In this document: one piece after another, positions 53,824 through 63,077 of the stretch
Layout of the letters: every line of letters begins with the position of its first letter
How positions within the stretch are numbered: position 1 is the stretch's first letter
Origin: Acarospora socialis
Taxonomy: Eukaryota; Ascomycota; Lecanoromycetes; Acarosporales; Acarosporaceae
Assembly (NCBI GenBank): GCA_025617375.2
Contig: JAMYGW020000004.1
Location: 1,798,001 to 1,862,000, forward strand
Length of the DNA: 64,000 bases
Direction of reading: 5' to 3'
The notes under the pieces: generated by a model
What the model saw: the letters and a program-made list of their open reading frames with translations, nothing else
Told to the model about the DNA's origin: nothing
Databases searched by the model: none
Program-made: the position numbers and the translations under genes

Positions 53824-55300
53824 ATGGTGGGTTTCTTCGCTACTCGTCAGGGCCCAGGCTTCCAGTGGGTCAAATGGAGCGAGATTGGCTGGCCCCGTTT
53901 GGTGGACATCCCACCAGAGCGCCAAACGACGTGGTTCGCCCGAACCACCCCGAAAGCACCTCCGGCCGTGGTCGCTACGACCACTGTGAAAAGCCCTTCC
54001 CAAGGGGACGGCGCCGCAGGTAAGAGTATGCTCATGTCCACTATGCAGATGGGAAAGTACCCGGTGTCAGTGGCTGATGAGCTTTGCGTGGTTCAGATGG
54101 CGGCGATGAGCAGGAGGAGACGGTGCCGGCCACCGCTCTCCCAGAGGAAGGTAATCATACCAGGAACAACTCTTCATCGCTCGTCGCTGACTTCATCGTC
54201 GATAATACAGGGAGCGTCCTGGCCAGTCCCGCGGGAGTTGAGGTGGCGGCCCCCGCTGCAGAGCCGGACTCTGCAGTGGAGGGGCCGCCAGAGGCCCCGG
54301 TGGCCGAGGATTCGGCGTCGTTGGCAGATCCTGCCGCATCGCAGGACGATGCAGAGGTAGGCATCCAAGGTTCCTCCCCGAAAATCACCCTGCTGATATT
54401 TTGAAGCTCCCCCGGGAGCAGCAGGACGACCCTGGGTACGCCGAAGGCGGGGAGAAGACTCCGGAGCGCGCTCCCTCCGTCAAGGAGGAAAATCCTCCAA
54501 CCCAGACAGAGGATCGAGCACCATCTCCGGCCACGCCAGTGGAACCGAAGGAGGACGACGCCAAGAGCGTCTTGTCCACTTCCAGCGAGCACGTTGTGCA
54601 GCCGCTTTCCGATGTCGCTAAGGGCAAGCGCAGATGTGTCGAATTCGCGTCTTCAGAGGACGATACCCCCTTCAAGTCGTCCCATCAGCGCTCATTCCCT
54701 CTGGTCCGGAAGAAGTCTCTCTCCAGTCTCCTCACTCCTCCCCCCAGACACACCACCAAATCACCCCTCCTTGCCATGATGGGTTACGAAGAGGGTGAGC
54801 CTTCGCGTCCATCTCGATCAGTACTCGAAGCACTTGGACTTCGCGACTCCGACTGGGATAATTCCATTCTCACTCCAGGCCTTCCGCTCAGCTTTCCATC
54901 GGAGCTACCGGCCGTCGTCCCACGCGACGTACCAGAACCAGCCGTCGTCCCACCGGAACCAATTGCCGACGTACCAGAACCGGCCATCGTCCCACCAGAG
55001 CCTATTAGCGACGTAACAGACCATGTTCACGACCTACCGAAACGGGCGGACACCCTACCAGAACCCACAGGAACTCCACCAATGATGTCTGGCGCTCTAC
55101 CAGTACCTGATGGCTGGCAGCCGGAACCCATTGACACTACCAAACCCGCCGAGGTTCCTAAAATCAGATGGACGAGCCTCCTTTTACGCAAGCTACGAAA
55201 TGCTGCACTCCCAAGGCCGATTCTCCAGCTCCTACTCGGCAGGGAGGTAGCGGACCAGGTGAAAGCGGCGTTGGAATTATATGCAAGTGGTGCTGCTTGA
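53824..55300 (+). CDS. Orphan Pro/Glu-rich protein
   Basis: I do not recognise this. Likely exons are 53824-54019, 54097-54356 and from 54407-54425 to 55300, giving about 445 residues. The first join (GTAAGA donor, GTTCAG acceptor) preserves frame; the second has a GTAGGC donor and several usable acceptors in the same phase, AAG at 54406 and CAGCAG at 54421/54424. The product is mostly disordered: MVGFFATRQGPGFQWVKWSE, an acidic Ala/Pro middle (AEPDSAVEGPPEAPVAEDSA), a Ser/Lys region (KSLSSLLTPPPRHTTKSPLL), and a 14-residue tandem repeat (VPEPAVVPPEPIAD, VPEPAIVPPEPISD) coded by a 42-bp DNA repeat around 54926-55010. The last 45 residues (RWTSLLLRKLRNAALPRPIL, REVADQVKAALELYAS) are the only ordered part, two amphipathic helices. 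No signal peptide. Leader introns may precede it. Coding status rests on long open frames and phase agreement. Confidence 0.5.
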
Positions 55301-56010
55301 CGTCTGTATCACGTGCTCCAAGACCGTTACGAATCCTAACGAAAGACTCACGACTGTTGATGAGGGACATGAGGCGAGTTGTGGTTCTCATCCTTTCTTA
55401 ACCCGGTCTCCATTCCTCTCCTGTATGTCTTCTTGCGTCCTCATGTGCAACGTTCTGTTCCTGGTGATACTTGAGGCATATGTCTCGTACTCGCCGACGG
55501 CGAGGAACAGCTCATCACTATCCTTGGTGGAAACCAGGTCGTTTTTGGTCTTGGGTTTCCTTTTAGCATAGTCTTGATTGTATTGTTTTGGTTCCGTCTG
55601 TATTTAAGACAAGATCGTATATCGCTGGTCGTTGATGGTACTTGAGGCATCTGCCTCGTACCGTCCGACAGCAATAGGAAACACCAATACCCACTGAACA
55701 CAGTTGTTCCGTACCCTGAACTAGGAGTCATGACTCTCTTGGTATATTCTAAGTTGCCTGTTCTATTGCGAAAAGCCTTGGTCGTCCGTCAAGACCGACG
55801 TTGGCGCCCCCGACGCTTGTTAGTCCTTCTCAGTAACGCACTGCAGAGCAAAGACCGGTACCGTCATGGAGGCCTACCTCCTTAACATAGTGAACGCTCT
55901 CACCGGCACGAAACCAGCCCATCGCTACACTTAATTTACCACCATAGCCCACAAACTCCCGCTACGTTTCGACAACCGTATCCTTCGCAACTTGCCCCTT
56001 GCTTATCTTC
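55301..56010. other. Convergent 3' gap with a repeated near-palindrome
   Basis: 710 bp between the orphan gene and the next minus-strand gene. No gene. Two copies of a near-palindromic motif lie at about 55466 and 55637. Confidence 0.5.
55466..55680. repeat. Direct pair of a near-palindromic ~45-bp motif
   Basis: Copy 1 (55466-55508) and copy 2 (55637-55680) share TACTTGAGGCATNTGNCTCG and further similarity (CTCGTAC then CCGAC). Copy 2 is an almost perfect palindrome, GGTAC-TT-GAGGCA-TC-TGCCTC-GTACC, at 55637-55662. Copy 1 has two arm mismatches. Confidence 0.65.
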
Positions 56011-56391
56011 TCAGCCCTTCTTCCCCTGAAACTTCCTCCGCACAGCCTCAACGTCCGCACACGCTCGCTGGAGCCCTACATCTGGACCCTGTAGATGCTT
56101 GACTTTGACGGAGGAATGTAAGTCGACCAAATCTAGGGCTCGTTGAAGGTCCGGATCCGTTTCTTCCTGCTCAGGCGTCGAGATAGTTGGTATAGAAGCC
56201 TTTTGAGTTTTAGATGGTGAAGAAGAGGTGGAAGTGAGGTTGCGATCGGCTCGAACCAGAGCAAGAGCTTCGTCGTGGCCCTGCGGGGAGCGTTAATACG
56301 GGCGGGTGAAGTAAGGTTACGTAGGGTGTTTTGAGAGGCTTACGCAGGCGCGGAGAGAGGTTAGGTCTGATAGTATAGAAGCTACCTGCAT
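56011..56391 (-). CDS. Small fungal protein of unknown function
   Basis: Exons 56391-56344 and 56280-56011 give 105 residues. MQVASILSDLTSLRAC joins GHDEALALVRADRNLTSTS across a 63-nt intron (GTAAGC...CCGCAG). A Ser/Thr-rich middle (SSSPSKTQKASIPTISTPEQ) leads to DPDLQRALDLVDLHSSVKVK and QRACADVEAVRRKFQGKKG at the stop. Two amphipathic helices with conserved-looking Leu/Ala spacing (the first 25 residues and the last 40) suggest a small helical protein; the family is unknown to me. Only one in-frame ATG exists, which fixes the start. It shares a 204-bp divergent promoter with the FAH-family gene. Confidence 0.6.
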
Positions 56392-56595
56392 TTCGGAACC
56401 CGAGATAGGAGATCGTAACGATAGTTGTGGTTTGATGCTAAGAGTGGTTCTAGTGATTGTGGATTGTGTGGGGATTGTGGGGTTAGATTGGGATTCGGTG
56501 GAGTTGTACCGAAGGTAAACATTTAAATCTGATGAACTTCCAAAGCACTCAGCTGTCAATCAAGACTTCTTCCTCTCCACTGACACCTATATAAC

Positions 56596-57434
56596 ATGGC
56601 GTCCATCAGATTGAATGCTCAGAAGGTAGTCTGCATAGGCCGGAATTATGCGTATGGCTCTTAGCTCCACCCCCATACGGACGTGTACAGCTTGACTGAC
56701 AGACCTATCCCTACAGAGACCATGTCAAGGAGTTGAACAACGTCCGGCCAAAGCAGCCATTCTTCTTCCTCAAGCCTCCTTCCTCAATATTACCGCCCAG
56801 TAAGGGTCCCGTGCTGCGGCCGAAAGGCGTCAGTCTGCACTATGAAGTAGAGCTGGCGGTGATTATGGACAAGAAGGTACGGAATCTAGAGCCGGAAGAT
56901 GAGAAAAGGGCCATGGATGCCATCCGTGGTCAGTGACGACCATCTCCGTCAAGACCGTCCGAGACGCAGAGTGGCCTGCTCACGATTTACGTTTCTGGGT
57001 CCGTAGGTTATGCGGTCGCCATCGACATGACTGCGCGCAATGTTCAAGACGAGGCCAAGAAAAAGGGACTGCCTTGGTCGATCGCCAAAGGTTTCGACAC
57101 GTTCCTCCCAATCAGCAAACTCATTCCAAAATCAAAGATACCAGATCCACACAATGTCAGACTTTATTTAAGGGTGAACAGCGAGACGAGGCAGGACGAT
57201 AGCACGGCGCTGATGCTGTTCCAAATCCCGAGGCAGCTGAGTGATATCTCAAACGTGATGACGTTGATGGAGGGGGATGTAGTGCTGACAGGAACGCCGA
57301 AGGGAGTAGGAGAGGTCAAGACGGGAGATGTGCTGGAGGCTGGGATCATAGTTGACGGCCAGGAGTTGGAGAAGGGGAAGATAAAGGTGGAAGTTAAAGA
57401 TCGAGGGGGGAGGTACGAGTTCAAGGAGACATAA
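56596..57434 (+). CDS. Fumarylacetoacetate hydrolase-family protein (FAHD1-like acylpyruvase)
   Basis: Likely acylpyruvate hydrolase or oxaloacetate decarboxylase of the FAHD1 type. Exons 56596-56651, 56717-56928 and 57007-57434 give 231 residues. Family motifs: VCIGRNYADHVKELNN (residues 12-27), PFFFLKPPSSILPP, SLHYEVELAVIMDKKVRNL with the metal-binding Glu pair, GYAVAIDMTARNVQDEAKK with the metal-binding Asp, IAKGFDTFLPISKL, MLFQIPRQLSDISNVMTLM, GDVVLTGTPKGVGEVKTGD. All residues of the Mg2+ site appear present. FAHD1 homologues are usually mitochondrial in animals; this N-terminus (MASIRLNAQK) is short and only weakly basic, so location is unclear. The second exon ends at GTCAGT, splitting a Gly codon. 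The gene converges on the next one with only 64 bp between stops. Confidence 0.9.
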
Positions 57435-57498
57435 GAATCTTGCAAATATGTTATTCAAAATGTTATGGCAAAAGCATGATGCTGGCCGCTGGTATGTG

Positions 57499-58262
57499 TC
57501 ATGGCGTGACGTTCGGATTACGCTTCCATTTCATCCGAAAGTACGAATCGCCTCTTCCTCCTATTCCGCTTGGTCGATCCTCTGTCGCTTGTACCGCGAT
57601 GGTCGCTCGCTCCCATGTGTACCCTTCCTCGTTCAATCTGTTTGCGACCAGCTCTCTCTGCTCCTCGTCCGCAATCCCCTCAACAAACGACTCAATGATG
57701 TATCTTTCCCACTGTGCCGGCGCCCTCTCGAGGATATCCTTCGCGCATTTGACATACTCGACCAACGTGCGCCCATCTTGCTTTAAAGCATCGATCTCGT
57801 CATACAGAGAGTTCTCCTTGCTAGTTTTGCGCTGGCAGCCAGTCTTCTCACCGCCCACACTCGTACTTTGCGAATTCCGTTGGCCTAGACTTACTACACC
57901 TACTCCCGTCAATCAGATATCTCTGCATGTCCAGAGGTAGAGACAATCACGAGAGGCAACGCACCAGTAGCCATATCTTCTATCCCGTACCTTTCCGCCT
58001 CTTGCTCTCCCCCTTCATCCTCCACTGTCATACCATATCCACCCTTCCTCAGCGAATCAACGTTTGCTTCGACAACCCCAATCCTTCTCGCTAACTCCCT
58101 AACCTCTTCTCTGACTTCTTCTACCATCGACCGAAGATGCGCATCGTCGTTTCGCCGACGCAATGCCGCTTCCAGCGCATCAACCCTCAACGCGACGTTC
58201 ATGTGTTGGCGACGCAGCTGGAATGCCCAGAGTAGGGAGGTAGGGGATCTGGGAGGGATCAT
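57499..58262 (-). CDS. Uncharacterised fungal protein, coiled-coil N-terminus
   Basis: Exons 58262-57965 and 57899-57499 give 232 residues; the 65-nt intron starts GTGCGT, has a CTGATTGAC branch and ends GTAG. Residues 15-75 form a heptad pattern (ALRVDALEAALRRRNDDAHL, VEEVREEVRELARRIGVVEA). A Gly/Glu linker precedes the splice point (EDMATG|VVSLGQRNSQ). The C-terminal half reads LYDEIDALKQDGRTLVEYVK, CAKDILERAPAQWERYIIES, FVEGIADEEQRELVANRLNE and TWERATIAVQATED: four or five helices with regular Leu/Ala spacing. I cannot name a family. Without splicing the first frame stops soon after the donor, so the two-exon model is preferred. A start further upstream is possible because MIPPRSPTSLLWAF begins abruptly. 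Confidence 0.6.
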
Positions 58263-59343
58263 ACGAGCATGATCCCATCTACGCGCAAAGTAATTGTTGT
58301 CTAGAGATCTTACTCAGCTCTATCACACTTCTGGAGGGGTTTGGGAAGCTGAGCACCGACGAGCAGGGTTCGGCGCGAACAGAGCCCTAATCAAGTTCGG
58401 TAAATTTAGATCGATATTGCCGAAAAGGACTTAGAGTAACGTTGCATCCAAGATGAAAGTTTAGACATGACGGACATGACAGCTCGCTTGAGTGGAAGAG
58501 GGAGCCATTCGTGTTCCAGTATGATGGATCCGATCGAGTTTGATCGGAATGCAAAGCATTATTGCAGTCGTGTACCTATGCTATGCAGATGTGACGTCTA
58601 GGTTGCCGCCGTGTACCGCACCCTGCTGCATCGGTTGCCTATCCGGTTGAAGAACCATGAGGTACTGTTGGTCGAGGGGCAGTGGTGGTGATCAGACTGA
58701 CACCCCCACTAAAGTCTTGATGCAATGCAGGGTCTAAATGCAACAGGATCGCCAGAGACGATTCGAACATTATTCGGTGCGTCATGCGCCTATCGCTCTA
58801 AGCATCCTACACTCAACTTTCTTGTGCAGCGCAAACACTGATGCATCACCCAGCATGAACCTCGGCGCAAAAGCCTCTGACCTACGACCTCCTCGTCTTT
58901 CTGTGCTCTCGCTTATCGTGCTGTTCAACGCCATCTCCGACGCCCTCTTCGTCACCATCTCCCGAAGAAAGCCTTATCAACACCGTCCACTCAGGGCGAT
59001 TGGCCTTTCGCGGTTATTCAACGTCAGCAAGCCCAATCGACCAACCCCTGATTTACTGTGCATCATCCACCCAACACCACGATAATCGCAATCACACCCG
59101 GACAAGCCTCAAGCGCGAGTCAGGAACGTCAGGGTTGGAATTCGAGGAATGCTCCACAGTGACAAAGCGTAAATTTGAAAAGGCCTAAAGCATTCTGCAG
59201 AGCTCGGAGAGCTCCGAGACGAGACAGAGTAATGGTGGGTGCGATTGACACATGGTAGTGTGTGTGGCTCCTCGGATCCGATCGATCGCCTCACGGGTTC
59301 TTTCAGGCCTGCTGCATGGTAGATTCATACTTAGACGCGGCGT
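58263..59343. other. Intergenic, about 1.1 kb
   Basis: Lies between the promoter of the preceding minus-strand gene and the YTH1 3' end. The plus-strand frame 58738-59085 is Leu/Ser-rich and lacks motifs or a good splice pattern, so I do not call it. Confidence 0.45.
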
Positions 59344-60193
59344 TCACCTGTCATAGCCACCCCTCCTTCTCTGGGTATATCGCCCTCGACCCCTGCCCCT
59401 GCCATCTCTTCGATTCCCCTCCCTTCTCTCCCACTCCCTTTCATCTTCCCTCTCCGCCTCCTCGCGGATCCTTTGGCGCTCCGTTTCGAGTTCTTCAGCA
59501 CTCTTCTCCACCCTCACCGTCGGTTTCGGCAACTTCTCCGGCCACCGCGGATGCTTCCCTTGCTTACAATTCCGACCGTACGGACAGAAGCCTGCCAGGT
59601 AGAAGGGGCAAAGCTTCGCCCGGACGTGTTTCTTCGCGCATCGAGGCCCCAACGGACAGAAGCCCTTGTCGTAGTGCGGACAAGGGGGCAGCTTGGACTC
59701 TGGATTGATGTGCAGGTAAAGGCAGTCCGAGCCATTGGGGCAGTAAAGGTTTCGGGTGTAGAAGTTACATTCTGGCATGCGACGTCTGTAACAGCAACGG
59801 TGAATTTAGTCAGAACACTTGCATGCCGGAAGGGGACGCTCTAGGCGGTTGCCACATCGGTGGAGATGCTCACAGATTGTATTCATGCAAGAACTCGCAC
59901 TGATCCCCTTTCTTGCACAGTCCCCTCAGCCAGTGTTTGCAAACCAGATTGTTGAAGGAATGGGTGACGCTGTGCTTGTCCGGACAGGCGTTTCCCAACG
60001 GACAATGCCCTTCTCGGAAAGCCTTGCAGAATGGTCGGTTCGGATCAAGGCCAAAGCGATACTCCCGCTTGAGAACGTCGGTGAAGCCGAAGTGATAGGT
60101 AGGTGGCGATTGCGATGGGGTCAAGATTTGCCGGACCGGATCGATGGAATTGATAGCTGGGGCAGCTGTGCCGCGATCGGCAGAGACGGTCAT
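59344..60193 (-). CDS. YTH1: Yth1/CPSF30, zinc-finger subunit of the mRNA 3'-end cleavage complex
   Basis: RNA-binding subunit of cleavage and polyadenylation factor that recognises the polyadenylation signal. Exons 60193-59874 and 59785-59344 give 253 residues. Five CCCH fingers are visible: [19 protein letters not shown] (about 56-74), [19 protein letters not shown] (about 85-103), [20 protein letters not shown] (about 112), [19 protein letters not shown] (about 140) and [20 protein letters not shown] (about 165). The 88-nt intron lies between fingers 2 and 3 (HEYNLRRMPECN). After finger 5 come [20 protein letters not shown] and a charged Arg/Gly-rich tail; there is no CCHC knuckle, as in other fungal Yth1. 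The start [20 protein letters not shown] is the first ATG close to the conserved block; a frame extension to 60316 is possible but its ATG context and composition are poor. Confidence 0.94.
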
Positions 60194-60567
60194 AGCTGAG
60201 ATGTGCTGGCTGACTGAGTGTCTCAGATGCTGTTGGCTTTTGCTTACGAAGAAACGACTCGTATTTTGACAGGCGTTGAGTGAAGTTCTTGATACTTGGC
60301 GATAGATCCGGCGCACGAGGTCGGTTTGTGCTTGGAAGATTATTCGTCGGCGTTTGATAAACGCTCCGGCTCTCAGCCTTGTGAATCTGGCGCGGGAGGA
60401 AGCATAGCGATCTACCTACCTAAAGTACAATACATACATGTTATTGGCCGTGAGACACGAGGCACGGAAGGTGAAGCCGCAAACTCAATATTCCGATGAC
60501 GGGTCTGTGCGTTGAGAAGCGAAAGTAGTACAAAGGTACAAATACCTTAGGGTACAGAAATCACCTC

Positions 60568-60592
60568 AAGGCAAGGCAAGGCAAGGCAAGGC
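60568..60592. repeat. Perfect (AAGGC)5 pentanucleotide repeat
   Basis: Five exact copies of AAGGC, immediately followed by GAAGAGAGG. Confidence 0.9.
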
Positions 60593-60672
60593 GAAGAGAG
60601 GATGAATGGCAGTAACGTAACATGAATAAGGTAGTGGTTGATGTTCGTCACTAGATAGACAGCCAAGGACGA

Positions 60673-60688
60673 AGGTAGGTAGGTAGGT
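60673..60688. repeat. (AGGT)4 microsatellite
   Basis: Four tandem AGGT units. Related TAGG runs recur at 61037-61055, 61525-61547 and in the opposite orientation at 62258-62279. Confidence 0.85.
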
Positions 60689-60771
60689 AAGTGGAGGCCA
60701 ATGATTTCTTCCTTCCGAATAATAAGCTAATATAGTACTTCAGCCTCCAAAGTGCCACAACATCCAGAACA

Positions 60772-60789
60772 GTAGGTAAGGTTACCTAC
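60772..60789. repeat. Perfect palindrome of the TAGG motif
   Basis: GTAGGTAAGGTTACCTAC: 8-bp arms around GG, i.e. two TAGGT units facing each other. Confidence 0.85.
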
Positions 60790-61036
60790 CTACCTTACAC
60801 ATACGTAGCGTAGGTACCAGTAGTAGAGAATACATGCACTCCGTCATGCGATGACAAGACGTTAAGAAGACAGCTCAACTGACAACTGACGTGGGGATTC
60901 ACATACCGTAACCATGGTAGAGACATACGTTATCGGTGGAGGTGGCACCTCATCTCCACACCTCCGACTGCCACACTCGCTCATACCATACATCGCTCTT
61001 TACGGAGTACGAAGTGCTGCAGATGCACATGAGGTC

Positions 61037-61055
61037 AGGTAGGTAAGGTAGGTAG
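61037..61055. repeat. TAGG run
   Basis: AGGTAGGTAAGGTAGGTAG, two AGGT pairs separated by one extra A. Confidence 0.8.
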
Positions 61056-61524
61056 TATTTTGAGACAGGGTTAAGCACAATACAGAGCATGTAAGACTAT
61101 TGATTTTGAACATTGTGCAACCAATTATTGACACCCTCTGCCGTACCGTATGCTCTGCTTCCCAGATTGGGAGAAAGCCCGACGGAAACAGCACGTCCAC
61201 TTCAGACTGCATTTCTAGTCAGAATATTACCACACAACACAATAAGTTGCTCGATTTGGTGGAAGGAGTCTTGATAGCCATACACAGTGCTCATCCTTCC
61301 TTTGGAGAGATCCCGTTGCCTAGATCCATTGCCTGGAGACGACAACCACCAAATCAGGTACTCTGCGGTGATAACTGATATCGAACATGGTGACACGCCA
61401 CTGTGTCTACGGTGCATGCATCGGCCAAGATTGTCCATCCCTGCCTGCATGCATATGGAGATGATCGTGGTGGTGTGGCATCACCGGCAATGATTCTTCA
61501 CGACCGAGAGATGTTAGTCCGGTG

Positions 61525-61547
61525 AGGTAGGTAGGTACCTTAGGTAG
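61525..61547. repeat. TAGG run with an internal inverted unit
   Basis: Three AGGT units, then ACCT in the opposite sense, then AGGTAG; the centre GGTACC is palindromic. Confidence 0.8.
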
Positions 61548-62257
61548 TAGAAGAGGGAAGGAAAGGAGTAGGGGTAGCGTAGTCGAGTGCCCTCGGCTTA
61601 GCGAATCGGGTTCTCTCGCCGGTCCCACATGAATGGAAAGGGCCCTAAAGGATGCACGATACTTGGTGCTCGTGCCAGCAGCGATCAGTAAGTGTAAGCT
61701 GAGCCGTGCTTCCAGGCCTAACACAGCGGAGTGCAGCACTGGGGACTTGCAACTATGACGACAGTGGGCAAATGCTCGTACTGTTCGTCCGTTCTTCGCA
61801 AACCGGTCTTGTACTGATCGAGGGGCCTGGGTCGATCCGCTGTGAGCCATGTCTCAGCCCTCGATGTTCGGGTTCATTGGCGGCGTGGAAAGATGAGAGG
61901 AATGAGAGTTCATGTCACCGTTGTGTGATAGCAGTGAGCTAAGCTCTCCCTAGTCGCACGAAGGCGGATATCGTCTCGTACATGGTACTTCGTACATGTC
62001 TCAAAGCAGCAGAGTCAGGGCAGGGCGGGCAAGCCTCGTCACAGCTCAGTCCTAGGGTTACTCGGCAATACCTCCGAGTCAGGTACACACACGGTACATA
62101 CGCCTAGCAGTTATCGTACTGGACGAGTACGACTTACCGGGCCACATCCAGGTTGGCTTGAGCGTTGTGCTTTCGGTTCGCCTCTGCGGGCCTTCTTAGG
62201 CCTTGCTAGCCTGCTGCGAACTCCGCAGATCTATTTCCCCCTTCTGCCAAGAAGCTC

Positions 62258-62279
62258 AGGTACCTACCTACCTACCTTA
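62258..62279. repeat. TAGG run on the minus strand
   Basis: AGGTACCTACCTACCTACCT: four ACCT units following an AGGT, i.e. the inverse orientation of the other tracts. Confidence 0.8.
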
Positions 62280-63077
62280 GCACCTCTGACTCCACCATTC
62301 TCCGCCCATCCCTCCCGGAGCGAGCAAGGACACAGTCTGTCCGACTACTGGCCTAGGTTGAGATCTCATGTCTAGAAAGATGACAAGGGCTTTGTTATTT
62401 GGCAACGGGCGGCCCGCCAATGGATGTTCGAATCCGGACGATGGATGTGTAGCTGAATCTTGGGACGACGATAACTCTGAAAGATCAGGCAGGGATCTAT
62501 AAGATCTCATTGCACGCCTTCGCGATCTTCCATTGGCAGTCTTGTAATTCGTACCGTGCAATAGCACCAGCTCTTGGTCGAGGGTCGTATGTGATTGCCA
62601 TCGTTGCACGTCACTCAAAACAGGTACGAGGAACTCTCGAACTATTTGTATAAGGGTCTAGGAGCCCTTTCATTCTAAAACAACATACTGTACTCAAGCC
62701 CGTCATATAGTACAAAAGCTCAGTCTCCTGTTGATGCCCTGTTCTATTTCTCAATGCAAAGGACTGCGCCAGGTAGTGAACCTGGCATTGACTTACGACC
62801 TAGACCTATAACCTTTGACTCGACGTGTTCTCCGTCTCCGACTGCATCAAATCGAACTTGAGACCACATATCATCTGAGTATCTTTGCCTGCCGATTGAC
62901 ATACTGTCATCTGGTGAAGGATACACGCCATTGAGTATTAGCCCAAGGTCAAAGCCTTCTGAAAAGCAATCCCATCTTTCTAATCTCATCACAGACATCA
63001 TTTCTGCCTCCTGAATGCAACGTTGGATAAAGCCCTCTACTCCCGATTACATCAAGCAAAGTCAACGCACCGACCAG

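Larger units (their letters stand above)
60194..63077. other. Intergenic, 2.9 kb, rich in TAGG-type repeats
   Basis: The longest gap in the window. It holds the YTH1 and chitinase promoters and several short repeat tracts listed separately. Frames such as 61407-61850 (minus) and 62744-63001 (minus) show no motif and are not called. Confidence 0.5.

Noticed and set aside
61407-61850. 147-codon minus-strand frame in the large gap
   Set aside because: Composition is His/Leu/Ser-rich, with TAGG repeats translated inside it; no splice pattern or motif.
62395-62460. tRNA-like B-box (TGTTCGAATCC)
   Set aside because: No matching A-box or cloverleaf arms could be drawn around it.
62744-63001. 85-codon minus-strand frame beside the chitinase
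   Set aside because: No recognisable motif and it lies where the chitinase promoter should be.
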